DNA from: a virus
Strand: one strand, 5' to 3'
Length of the DNA: 20,987 nucleotides
IMG/VR virus record: IMGVR_UViG_3300030099_006705
Location: 1 to 20,987 of that record
Every line of letters begins with the position of its first letter. Position 1 is the first letter of the stretch. Below are positions 12,686 to 20,987 of the stretch, piece by piece. The notes below the pieces were generated by a model. That model was given only the letters and a program-made list of their open reading frames with translations. It made no database searches and had not been told where the DNA came from. The position numbers were made by a program, and so were the translations under genes.

Positions 12686-15600
12686 ATGCCATTATCTCGT
12701 TTAGATAACTTTCTGAAGAATGTAAAAGGAAATATTCTCTATGTTGATCCCAACAACTTAGATGCCACCGATGGTATCGAGAATCAGGGTAATTCATTTG
12801 CTAGACCTTTTAAGACTCTTCAAAGAGCTTTAATTGAATCAGCTAGATTTTCCTATCAGAAAGGAATTGATAATGATAGGTTTGAAAAGACTACAATCTA
12901 CTTGGCACCCGGAACGCACCATATTGACAATAGGCCCGGATGGATTCCAATAGCAGCTAATTCTTTCAGACTTAGAAGTGGTGTTACTTCAAACGATTTT
13001 CCTGCATTTAGTAACACTTCTAACTTTGATATCTTTGACAGTAATAATGCCCTGTATAAACTGAATAGTATTCACGGTGGTGTAGTAATTCCCCGTGGCA
13101 CATCTATTGTTGGACAGGATTTGAGAAAATGTATTATCCGTCCAATCTATGTTCCAAATCCAGAAAATGATTTGATCGAAAGATCAGCCATCTTTAGGGT
13201 GACTGGTACAACTTATATGAATAGTTTTACCATTAAAGATGCAGATCCTCAAAAGGCATGTTATAAGGATTATAGTACAAATACATTTAAAGGAACATTC
13301 TCTCATCACAGACTGACGGTATTTGAATATGCCGATGGTAAAAATAATGTAAACATAAAAGATGACTTCATTAATTACGTAACAGATCGCACTGATCTGG
13401 AAATGTATTATGAGAAGGTCGGTTTAGTATATGGTCCTGCAAGTGGAAGAGAGATTGAACCCGACTTCCCAAGTGCAAATGTAGACATTCAACCTAGAAT
13501 TGATGAATTCAGAATTGTCGGTCCTACAAAAGGAACATCAGGTATCACTAGTATCAAAGCTGGTGATGGTGTCACCCCAACATCTGTGATTGATGTTCAA
13601 CTGTCCACTGCTATCTTTGGTCTGAATATTGATACTGAAGTTATCATCAATAATGTAACAGATACAAGATACAATGGAACATTCTTGGTCACTGAGGTAA
13701 CCTCAACCACTGATGCTGGAGTGACAGGATTTAAATATGAAGTCCCAGTATCACCGGGTGATCCTCTCCCTAATCCAAGTGGAACCAGTGTAGATCTATC
13801 AACTGATACGGTAACCAGTGCATCACCATATATCTTTAATTGTTCTGTCAGAACACTATATGGTTTGTGTGGTATGCATGCTGACGGCTCGAAGGCCGAT
13901 GGATTTAAATCTATGGTTGTAGCCCAGTATACAGGAGTTGGACTTCAGATTGACGACAATGCATTTGTAAAATATAACTCGTCGAGTGGTGCATTTGACG
14001 ATAAACTTACAATACCTAATCTACACACAGACATTAATGCAATATATAAACCTTCATACAGTAATTTTCATATCAAGGCATCAAACAATAGTTTGATTCA
14101 ATTGGTATCAATCTTTGCAATTGGATACTCAAACCAGTTCTTAGTAGAGTCTGGAGCTGATTTTTCTGTTACTAACTCAAACTCAAACTTCGGTCAAATT
14201 GCTTTAACTTCAAGAGGATATAAGAATAATGTATTCTCTCAGGATGATGTTGGATATATCACTCAAGTTATTCCTCCTAGAACTCTTGCACCTGAGAACG
14301 CAACAATTGAATTTTCGTCATTAGATATCACTAAAACCACATCGGTCGGGGACACCTCCAGATTATATCTGTATAATTTTGAAAATCAGGATGATATACC
14401 TAATAGCATCATTCAAGGATATAGATTTGGTGCTAAGAATGATGAGAATATCAATGTTGTATTTCCAGTTGGTGGCACTCCCACGACATTCCGTGCCAAA
14501 GTGGTCATGGACGATACTGCATATGCCACCAACAAAGCTTCTGGTAAAAAGGTAATGAGAGTCGGTAGAAATGTTTCTACTGGTAATAGTATTACAGGTT
14601 CAACATTAACCTTTACTCAGGATCATCAACTTAGTCAAGGAGAAACAGTCAGAATTATCTCCAATGATGGAAGATTGCCCGATGGTCTTGACCCTAATAT
14701 TGTTTACTTCTCAATTGTTGATGGATTGGGAGGTAATCAGATGCAGATTGCCCGATCATTCAATGATGCTCTATCTGGAAACAAAATTACTATTAACAAT
14801 CTAGGCGATACTTTGATTGTTGAAAGTAGAGTAAGTGATAAGATAGCTGGTGATATTGGTCACCCAATTCAATATGATACCACAAATACTCAATGGTATG
14901 TTAACGTATCATCTGCATCCACTGAGAATAATCTATATGCTAAAATGATTAGTGGTGGATTAGGAGATGCCTCACCAAGAAGTTTCTTCACCAGATTGAA
15001 AGATTCAAGACAATCTAATGATAGGATTCACAAAGTAAGATTTGTAATTCCATCGACTACAGGATCCGAATCAGCAAGACCACCTCTTGATGGATACATT
15101 ATTCAGGAGTCTGGTGATGTATCTGGCACAAACGATACTGAGGTTGCACTGGAGTTTAATCCTGGTTCAGTGACTATGAGTAATGATTCTCAGATGAGAA
15201 ACTTTAGTTTTATCGCTAATGTAGATTACAAAGCAGGTCTTGCTCATTATACCACAGAAAAACCACATGGACTTTCAATCGGTTCAAGTGTAGAGATTGC
15301 AAACGTTACAAGCACACTATTCCCTGTTGCTGGCGTTGGGCAGTCTGGTTTTAATGGTGTGTATGAAGTTACTGGAATTACAAGTGCAAGAACATTCTCA
15401 GTAAATCAAATCGCGTCGTCACCTGGAACCTTTACTAACAATACTTCAACAAGAACAACGTCTCTTCCAACTGTCAAGAGAAAGAATTATAGTAGAAACT
15501 ACTATGTTTATGATGTTGAAGAAATTAATACTTATAAGAATGGTGAGCAAGATGGTATCTATTATCTCAGTGTATTGAATGCTGATGTTAAACCCACTGT

Positions 15601-17587
15601 TGCTCCATTTAATTCAATTGATTATTCTTTCTCTCAACCAGTTCAAAATCTTTATCCTCAACTTGACAGAGATAATCCAAAATCAACTGCAGAATCCTCA
15701 TCATGTCATGCACCTGCGAGGTTGATTGGTGAGAGAAATATAAATGATCCCCTTAACAGTATCACCGGTGAAACTATTGAAGATTTCTTCACAGAAACCG
15801 GAATTGGAGTAGGTATCACTGATATTGTAAGTAATAATGTTGGAACTGCTTACACCATCTTCACTGATCATGATCACGGTCTCAATAGGATTACTAAACC
15901 TGTTATCGATAATCCTGGTGCAGGATATGGAGATGGAACATCCACCATTCAGTATTTCTATAATGCAACACTAGAAAATACAGGTGCAGGATCCATCGGT
16001 AGACATGGTACAGCACTTGTTACTGTTGATGGAACATCATCCGGTGAAATTATTGATATTGCTATCATGGATGGTGGAAGCGCTTTCGTTGCAGGTGACA
16101 CCTTCAAAGTTGTTGGTATTGCAACAACAACAGGCTTCACTGCTGCCACAGGTTCGATTAATAAGACCTACAATAACCTGGGTGATGTTATCTCAGTTTC
16201 TGGTATCAACGATTTTGACGGTAGAAGCTTTAATTCTGATTATAAAATCACCTCTGTTCCGGCAATCAATGAAGTTGAGGTTGTTCCACTAGCAGCAACT
16301 TCTCCTGGTATCGCAACAGCAGGTCTAGGAAATGTTGTATCAGATCCAGGATCATTCTCGATAATTGGACCAGCGTTTGATACGAATAATTTTGTTTATA
16401 ATAAAAATGTGGGTCTTGCCACAGTCACCACAGACTTTGCTAATAATTTCAGAGTCAATAATAGTGTGACGGTAAGTGGTGCTGCTCAAACATTCTTCAA
16501 CGGGTCTTTCATCTGTGTTAATAAAATTGGACTGACCACTGTTGTTCTGAATGTTGGTGTCAATACCGTAACACCCTCAACATCTGGTACTATTCAACTT
16601 CATAGTAACGGTCTACAAAATAATGGTGGTGACATTGTTGTTGGAAGTGGTGTTCTTCATGGAAGAGAACAACCCATCTATGCAGGTATTACTACCACTC
16701 TATCTGCTGCAATCTCTAGTAAAACAACTGACACTATCAATGTCAACAATATGACGGAATTTGGTTTCCTGATTGGAGACTATATTCAAATTAATGATGA
16801 AATCATGAGAATTAAGACCACCGTGAGTCGTGTGGGTGGAACAACACAATTGAAAGTCTTTAGAGCAGTATATGGCACTATTGCAGGACTTCATGATGTT
16901 GGATCTGTGGTACAGAGAGTCAGATTCTATCCTATTGAGTTTAGAAGAAACTCCATTATTAGGGCATCTGGTCATACATTTGAATATGTTGGATATGGAC
17001 CAGGAAATTACTCCACTGCATTCCCAGATAGACAGACAAAACAATTGACAATTGATGAGGAGATTATCTCTCAATCACAAAAAATGGCTGGAGGTGTTGT
17101 AAATTACACCGGTATGAATGATAGAGGTGACTTCTATATTGGAAATAAGAAAGTTGCTTCTAACACTGGTAGAGAACAAGTCTTTGATACTCCAGTTCAA
17201 ACTGTTACCGGTGAAGATCCATTTGCAAGTGGTTCAACTGATGACCTCAGTAACTTCAATTACTCAGAAAGTTCTACCGTTAAGATCAGTAGAAATCTTG
17301 TCGTGAATGGTGGTGACAAGACCAATATCCTCTCCGAGTTTAATGGTCCTGTCCAATTTACCCAGAAGGTTGTAAGCACGTCATCTGAAGGAGTTGAAGC
17401 GAATAGTTTGTTTATTCAGGGTAATGCTCAGGTATCAAGAAAGATTACTGTTGGTATTGCTACTCCTAGTGAAACTGGAACTCCTGGTGATATTGTCTTC
17501 CATGCCAATCCCACCACAGGCGGAACTGTCGGTTGGGTATTTACCACTGGTAATGTTTGGAAGGAGTTCGGAACAATTGCCAGTTGA
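12686..17587 (+). CDS. Large virion structural protein, beta-helix/tail-fibre-like (1633 aa)
   Basis: The N-terminus (MPLSRLDNFLKNVKGNILYV) and the following FKTLQRALIEASRF-like segment with TTIYLAPGTHHIDNRPGW are typical of a large structural protein conserved in T4-like cyanophages. The fold looks like a pectate-lyase-type parallel beta-helix over the first 500 residues (VVIPRGTSIVGQDLRKCIIR). The rest is beta-rich and contains a degenerate repeat with core FNGxFxV (about residues 315-355, 868-908, 1171-1200 and 1258-1290). The C-terminus is a conserved GTPGDIVFHANPTTGGTVGW motif. No enzyme site is visible. Size and late promoter suggest a baseplate-attached fibre or adhesin; some homologues are annotated only as virion structural protein. 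A gp10-like wedge role is possible but not shown. Confidence 0.7.
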   Translation: MPLSRLDNFLKNVKGNILYVDPNNLDATDGIENQGNSFARPFKTLQRALIESARFSYQKGIDNDRFEKTTIYLAPGTHHIDNRPGWIPIAANSFRLRSGVTSNDFPAFSNTSNFDIFDSNNALYKLNSIHGGVVIPRGTSIVGQDLRKCIIRPIYVPNPENDLIERSAIFRVTGTTYMNSFTIKDADPQKACYKDYSTNTFKGTFSHHRLTVFEYADGKNNVNIKDDFINYVTDRTDLEMYYEKVGLVYGPASGREIEPDFPSANVDIQPRIDEFRIVGPTKGTSGITSIKAGDGVTPTSVIDVQLSTAIFGLNIDTEVIINNVTDTRYNGTFLVTEVTSTTDAGVTGFKYEVPVSPGDPLPNPSGTSVDLSTDTVTSASPYIFNCSVRTLYGLCGMHADGSKADGFKSMVVAQYTGVGLQIDDNAFVKYNSSSGAFDDKLTIPNLHTDINAIYKPSYSNFHIKASNNSLIQLVSIFAIGYSNQFLVESGADFSVTNSNSNFGQIALTSRGYKNNVFSQDDVGYITQVIPPRTLAPENATIEFSSLDITKTTSVGDTSRLYLYNFENQDDIPNSIIQGYRFGAKNDENINVVFPVGGTPTTFRAKVVMDDTAYATNKASGKKVMRVGRNVSTGNSITGSTLTFTQDHQLSQGETVRIISNDGRLPDGLDPNIVYFSIVDGLGGNQMQIARSFNDALSGNKITINNLGDTLIVESRVSDKIAGDIGHPIQYDTTNTQWYVNVSSASTENNLYAKMISGGLGDASPRSFFTRLKDSRQSNDRIHKVRFVIPSTTGSESARPPLDGYIIQESGDVSGTNDTEVALEFNPGSVTMSNDSQMRNFSFIANVDYKAGLAHYTTEKPHGLSIGSSVEIANVTSTLFPVAGVGQSGFNGVYEVTGITSARTFSVNQIASSPGTFTNNTSTRTTSLPTVKRKNYSRNYYVYDVEEINTYKNGEQDGIYYLSVLNADVKPTVAPFNSIDYSFSQPVQNLYPQLDRDNPKSTAESSSCHAPARLIGERNINDPLNSITGETIEDFFTETGIGVGITDIVSNNVGTAYTIFTDHDHGLNRITKPVIDNPGAGYGDGTSTIQYFYNATLENTGAGSIGRHGTALVTVDGTSSGEIIDIAIMDGGSAFVAGDTFKVVGIATTTGFTAATGSINKTYNNLGDVISVSGINDFDGRSFNSDYKITSVPAINEVEVVPLAATSPGIATAGLGNVVSDPGSFSIIGPAFDTNNFVYNKNVGLATVTTDFANNFRVNNSVTVSGAAQTFFNGSFICVNKIGLTTVVLNVGVNTVTPSTSGTIQLHSNGLQNNGGDIVVGSGVLHGREQPIYAGITTTLSAAISSKTTDTINVNNMTEFGFLIGDYIQINDEIMRIKTTVSRVGGTTQLKVFRAVYGTIAGLHDVGSVVQRVRFYPIEFRRNSIIRASGHTFEYVGYGPGNYSTAFPDRQTKQLTIDEEIISQSQKMAGGVVNYTGMNDRGDFYIGNKKVASNTGREQVFDTPVQTVTGEDPFASGSTDDLSNFNYSESSTVKISRNLVVNGGDKTNILSEFNGPVQFTQKVVSTSSEGVEANSLFIQGNAQVSRKITVGIATPSETGTPGDIVFHANPTTGGTVGWVFTTGNVWKEFGTIAS

Positions 17588-17593
17588 TAAATA
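17586..17593 (+). promoter_or_regulatory. T4-type late promoter (GATAAATA)
   Basis: The octamer overlaps the stop codon of the 1633-aa gene and begins 37 nt before ATG 17623. There is no terminator between the two genes, so the fibre gene can be transcribed both by read-through and from this promoter. Confidence 0.65.
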
Positions 17594-17622
17594 AAAATAA
17601 CAAAAACTGACCTGGTAGATAA

Positions 17623-20034
17623 ATGGCAATTGATAAGGATTTTGTCATCAAGAATGGCTTACAAGTCAATGAAAACTTGGTCTTCGCAGACCCCGATACT
17701 AATAAAGTCGGTATTGGAACGACTGAAGCCAATAGAAAGTTAGTTGTTATCGGTGATGGTGAGGTCAGTCAATCATTGGCTGTAGGTACTACTATCACCG
17801 CTGAGAGGATAGCAGTTACTGGTGTATCTACTGCACAATCTGGTCTAGATGTTGGTATCGGTGGAACGGTTATTACAGCTTCTGTTCTTAATAAACAGAT
17901 CGGTATTAATTCGACCAATCCAACTTACACATTAGATCTAAGAGGTCCAGTATCTACTGGAACTACTGCTGCATTTGTTTTTGGTGATGTAGAAGTTACT
18001 GGTTCAATTAAGGCAGCATCTCTTTCAGGTCAGATATCTGCTGGTGGAACAGTTGGTTTTACCAATGTGACTGTTGATAATAAACTGATTGCAAATAACG
18101 CTGAAGTATTCACCAAGTTCAATATTGATGATAATAGTAATAAATTCAGGTTCCTAGCCGCAGGTGACCCTCCCGGAATCGGATTCACCGTAAATACAGA
18201 TAATCCAGAGATTTATCTACAAAGAGGACAGAATTATAGATTTGTTGTAGATGCTGGTGGTTTCCCATTCTACATTAAAACAGAACCCACTGCTGATCTC
18301 TTAAATCAATTTAACAGAGGTGTTGAAAATAATGGTGCTCAAGTTGGTATCATCACCTTTAAAGTTCCCTTTGATTCACCAAACAAACTTTATTACCAGG
18401 CATCTAACATTGCTGGTATGGGTGGTTCCATATTCATTGGTAATGATCAAAAGACCAATTCAATCGGTGTCCTCACCGTAACTTCATTCCTTGATAGTAA
18501 TACTCAAGCAGATTTTGAACAGATCTTTGTATCAGGTATTGGAACTATCAACAACCTGAAGGGTCCTGACTTCAGTGTAAGTTCTGGTATTGTGACTGTT
18601 AGACAAGACCAGACTGCATTTATCGGTGTTTCAACTGGTGCAGATAAAGTTCTGATTGAACAGAAGAACGATTCCACTGGTTATCAGGTATTGTTTACCG
18701 ATGATCAATCCATAGGATATAGGGCAGCTTACATTGATTCAAATACTGGACAGTTTAAATACAATCCATCTACACAAATTCTAACTGTAAATGAAGTTGT
18801 AGGTAATCTTTCTGGTATTGCCACCGGCGCCGATAACATTAATGTTGATCAAAAAAATAACAATGTAGATTATCAAGTTATCTTTAGTGATACTGATGGT
18901 AGTGCATATCAAAGACTGTATATTGACACTGATAATACCAATCTTACTTACAATCCCAGCACTAACACTCTTACATCAACCAATATCAATGCAACGACAT
19001 TCACCGGTAGTTTAAGTGGAACTGCAACGAATGCAAATAATATTAATGTTGATGAGAAGAATGATGATACCGATTATCAGGTATTGTTCTCCGACAATCA
19101 AGGAAATAGTTTCCAAAGACCCTATATTGATTCTAACAGTGGACAGTTTAAGTATAATCCATCCACACAAACACTGACAGCAGGAAACATTGCTGGTGCT
19201 GGCGATAATATTACCAATCTTGACGGGGGTAATATTTCACAAGGTATCGTCGATGTAGATAGATTACCTGATGCATCCACATCGGGTCAGGGTGTAGTTC
19301 AACTGAATACATCTATTACCAGCTCATCTACAACTCAAGCTGCAACACCATCTGCAGTCAAGGCTGCTTATGATGCTGCAATTCAAGTTATACCCTCCGG
19401 GTCGGTAATGTTGTTCTATCAATCTGCTGCACCAACTGGCTGGACAAAACTTACTACCAATAATAATAAAGCACTTAGAGTTGTAAGTGGTACCGGTGGT
19501 GGAACTGGTGGTAATAATACATTTACATCTACATTCGATAGCAGATCTGTTGTACTCCCTCAACATAATCATACCGCCAACCTCAGTAATCAAACCGCTA
19601 ATCACACTCACGAATATAGTGGTGATACTAGCAATCAGAGTTCTAATCATACCCATGGTGGTAATACAACAAGTAACGGTAGTCATGCTCACAATATTTC
19701 CGACCCTGGACACAACCATAATTACGTCAGAAGAACAGCTGACAATGTTGAACATGGTGATAGAAGTAATACTGCTGCAAAAGGACAGGACTCAAATGCA
19801 ACCACTGGTAATAGAGCAACCGGTATAAGTGTACTTTCCTCAGGAAGTGGTCACACACACAACATTTCTACAAACAATAACTCTTCAAATCACAAACACG
19901 AATATAGTGGTAATACGGGGGCCAGTGAAGGCAGCCACAAACATAATATCACTATAGTAAATGAAGGAACATCAGGAGCAACAATGGACTTCAGGGTTCA
20001 GTATATTGATGTTCTTATCTGTTCTAAGGACTAG
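17623..20034 (+). CDS. Tail fibre / short-tail-fibre-like adhesin with collar domain and HxH metal-binding tip (803 aa)
   Basis: The N-terminal 170 residues are Gly/Thr/Val-rich fibre shaft (NKVGIGTTEANRKLVVIGDG). Residues about 174-272 resemble a cupredoxin-like domain found in cyanophage fibres, but without the metal ligands. Residues about 339-530 hold three tandem copies of a 63-68-residue module. A collar-type motif, GSVMLFYQSAAPTGWTKL, lies near residue 592. The C-terminal 160 residues carry eight His-x-His motifs from H648-H650 to H772-H774. Such motifs bind iron along the T4 gp37 receptor-binding tip. The end, YIDVLICSKD, fits collar/fibre proteins. It probably contacts the cyanobacterial surface. 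Its 3' end overlaps the convergent minus-strand gene by 11 nt. Confidence 0.78.
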   Translation: MAIDKDFVIKNGLQVNENLVFADPDTNKVGIGTTEANRKLVVIGDGEVSQSLAVGTTITAERIAVTGVSTAQSGLDVGIGGTVITASVLNKQIGINSTNPTYTLDLRGPVSTGTTAAFVFGDVEVTGSIKAASLSGQISAGGTVGFTNVTVDNKLIANNAEVFTKFNIDDNSNKFRFLAAGDPPGIGFTVNTDNPEIYLQRGQNYRFVVDAGGFPFYIKTEPTADLLNQFNRGVENNGAQVGIITFKVPFDSPNKLYYQASNIAGMGGSIFIGNDQKTNSIGVLTVTSFLDSNTQADFEQIFVSGIGTINNLKGPDFSVSSGIVTVRQDQTAFIGVSTGADKVLIEQKNDSTGYQVLFTDDQSIGYRAAYIDSNTGQFKYNPSTQILTVNEVVGNLSGIATGADNINVDQKNNNVDYQVIFSDTDGSAYQRLYIDTDNTNLTYNPSTNTLTSTNINATTFTGSLSGTATNANNINVDEKNDDTDYQVLFSDNQGNSFQRPYIDSNSGQFKYNPSTQTLTAGNIAGAGDNITNLDGGNISQGIVDVDRLPDASTSGQGVVQLNTSITSSSTTQAATPSAVKAAYDAAIQVIPSGSVMLFYQSAAPTGWTKLTTNNNKALRVVSGTGGGTGGNNTFTSTFDSRSVVLPQHNHTANLSNQTANHTHEYSGDTSNQSSNHTHGGNTTSNGSHAHNISDPGHNHNYVRRTADNVEHGDRSNTAAKGQDSNATTGNRATGISVLSSGSGHTHNISTNNNSSNHKHEYSGNTGASEGSHKHNITIVNEGTSGATMDFRVQYIDVLICSKD
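18637..19210 (+). repeat. Three tandem protein-coding repeats in the tail fibre
   Basis: Units begin near 18637, 18826 and 19030, that is 63 and 68 codons apart. Each encodes a version of INVDxKNxxxxYQVLFSD, then a YID/D-N/T-x-x-F/L-x-YNPSTQ-x-LT block. Copies one and three are the most alike (DSNTGQFKYNPSTQ and DSNSGQFKYNPSTQ). Copy two is more diverged and followed by an extra short Gly/Thr segment. Such units could change shaft length by recombination. Confidence 0.8.
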
Positions 20035-20350
20035 GTGGTAATGTATCAAGGGGATTATGAGGTGTAATCTGTGATTGCACAATCCCCTGTTGTAATCCTT
20101 CAATGTAGAGTTGTTGATTTAATTGATTTGCTTGTGCTACATCGTTTCTAAAACTTTCTACTGCAGCACCAGTCTGATTTGATTTCTGAGCAATCTCAAC
20201 GGCCATCATGGGCATCCACGCGACAGCACACTTCCATTCGTCAATCTCTTGTCCTGTGTTTGGATTTACTCCTCTTACCTCAGTATACCAAGCACATTTA
20301 CGACCAACACATTTCTTTTTGATGAGGGGACAAAACTCACCTTCCTTCAT
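20024..20350 (-). CDS. Conserved cyanophage hypothetical protein with Cys cluster (108 aa)
   Basis: This is the only clear minus-strand gene. I chose ATG at 20350-20348; a TTG five codons upstream (20365) is less likely. The N-terminus has Cys at residues 7, 14, 19 and 41 (CPLIKKKCVGRKCAWY, then EWKCAVAWMP), a spacing that could bind zinc or an iron-sulphur cluster. The C-terminal half is helical and Gln/Asn-rich (AAVESFRNDVAQANQLNQQL), followed by a Pro-rich tail. I recall similar proteins in many marine T4-like cyanophages without known function. It sits between two fibre genes, convergent with one (11-nt 3' overlap) and divergent from the other. A GATAAATA late promoter 33 nt upstream implies late expression. 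Confidence 0.75.
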   Translation of the reverse strand: MKEGEFCPLIKKKCVGRKCAWYTEVRGVNPNTGQEIDEWKCAVAWMPMMAVEIAQKSNQTGAAVESFRNDVAQANQLNQQLYIEGLQQGIVQSQITPHNPLDTLPPSP

Positions 20351-20375
20351 TGTGTAAATACTCAATCACCTTAGA

Positions 20376-20383
20376 TATTTATC
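20376..20383 (-). promoter_or_regulatory. T4-type late promoter, minus strand (GATAAATA)
   Basis: Read on the minus strand, the octamer begins 33 nt before ATG 20350. It lies back to back with the plus-strand late promoter at 20393, with only 9 bp between the two octamers. Confidence 0.6.
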
Positions 20384-20392
20384 CACTCACTT

Positions 20393-20400
20393 TATAAATA
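20393..20400 (+). promoter_or_regulatory. T4-type late promoter, exact consensus (TATAAATA)
   Basis: This is the exact T4 late consensus, beginning 36 nt before ATG 20429 of the next fibre-like gene. It forms a divergent pair with the minus-strand octamer at 20376-20383. Confidence 0.75.
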
Positions 20401-20428
20401 CAACTAACAGGAAAAGCATTATAGTTTA

Positions 20429-20987
20429 ATGTCATTACTTAGGGCCGATAAGATAACCAATAGGTTTAAGAATAGTGGCCCGATCATTGTTGGTCCTTCC
20501 TCCGTAACTGGTGATTTTACGGTATCTGGAATTCTTACAGCACTAGGAATTGGTGTTACTAATGATGTTTTAATTGGTGGTGCGACTACCACAAAGTTTT
20601 TAACAGCTCAAAACTCAGCAGATCTTTTTAATACAACATTAACAGGTGTGACCACTGTTGGTGTAATTACTGGTGGTACATATTTTGGTAATGGTGTCAA
20701 TCTTTCCGGTGTTGTTACATCAATCGCTGCTGGTGCTGGTGTTGTTATATCTCCGGTTAGTGGTCAAGGTAGAGTTACAATAAGTGCCAATAATGTAGCT
20801 GTCGCTGGTTTTGCAGTAACTGCCGGTGTATCTACAAATCTAAAGGGTGGTATTGGTGGTGCCATACCATATCAATCCGCAGTTAATACTACAGCATTTA
20901 CTGGTGTTGGTAATACTGGAGAAATTCTTTTATCACAAGGAGCTAATACTCCTCTATGGACTTCACTTGCATCGATTAATGTATCAT
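20429..20987 (+). CDS. Tail-fibre-like structural protein, N-terminal part (3' end cut by window)
   Basis: ATG 20429 opens a frame that runs to the window end with no stop, giving about 186 residues. The product starts MSLLRADKITNRFKNSGPII and continues as a Gly/Thr/Val-rich shaft (GDFTVSGILTALGIGVTNDV, GGTYFGNGVNLSG). It then shows a motif common in cyanophage fibres (NLKGGIGGAIPYQSAVNTTA, then GEILLSQGANTPLW). It has the same style as the 803-aa fibre shaft but is not a copy of it. The exact late promoter upstream supports the start. The C-terminal receptor or chaperone part lies outside the window. Confidence 0.75.
   Translation, partial: MSLLRADKITNRFKNSGPIIVGPSSVTGDFTVSGILTALGIGVTNDVLIGGATTTKFLTAQNSADLFNTTLTGVTTVGVITGGTYFGNGVNLSGVVTSIAAGAGVVISPVSGQGRVTISANNVAVAGFAVTAGVSTNLKGGIGGAIPYQSAVNTTAFTGVGNTGEILLSQGANTPLWTSLASINVS

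Noticed and set aside
15958-16149. Minus-strand and other-frame ORFs inside the large structural genes
   Set aside because: They are short, lie fully within convincing genes and have no initiation signals.
20351-20365. TTG start five codons upstream for the minus-strand Cys-cluster gene
   Set aside because: ATG 20350 gives a natural start close to the conserved Cys motif; the TTG would have its AAGGTGA only a base or so away.

Overview
The window reads as a tail and baseplate module of a T4-like myovirus that infects marine cyanobacteria (a Synechococcus or Prochlorococcus cyanomyovirus). The evidence is family resemblance of the proteins (gp26, gp27, a gp5 OB-fold head, cyanophage-type tail fibres), AT-rich sequence, near-continuous coding with one-to-four-base overlaps, and T4-type late promoter octamers (NATAAATA) ahead of the fibre genes. 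No host gene, tRNA, CRISPR array or insertion sequence was seen. All names come from recognition by eye; no database search was possible.

Region 1 (1-11678) is one tightly packed rightward operon. It starts with the 3' end of gene 26 and a 57-codon gene 51-like ORF in the -1 frame. A perfect slippery heptamer (T TTT TTC) lies two codons before the gene 26 stop. Next come two large coiled-coil proteins of 795 and 920 residues. The first looks like a tape measure with an embedded amidase_3-type active site. The second carries a SleB-type hydrolase plus a complete M23 peptidase site. Then follow the hub protein gp27, a gp5-like spike protein without a lysozyme domain, a small beta-helical needle-like protein, and two tandem paralogous structural proteins.

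Region 2 (about 11680-12645) is a compact island of three small ORFs (72, 57 and 104 aa). It has sigma70-type promoters, one with perfect consensus hexamers at ideal spacing. That promoter is followed about 60 nt later by an intrinsic terminator, which defines a probable small RNA. The island contrasts with the late-promoter structural genes around it.

Region 3 (12646-20987) holds adhesion genes: a 1633-aa beta-helix structural protein, an 803-aa tail fibre with a His-x-His metal-binding tip, and the start of a third fibre-like gene. Late promoters sit 36-37 nt upstream of each start codon. One small conserved gene lies on the minus strand between the last two fibre genes, with its own divergent late promoter.

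Together the genes make the hub, tape, cell-wall-degrading parts and host-contact fibres of a contractile tail. The least described elements are the probable gp26-gp51 programmed frameshift, the sRNA unit, and the placement of cell-wall hydrolases in the tape/hub region instead of in gp5.
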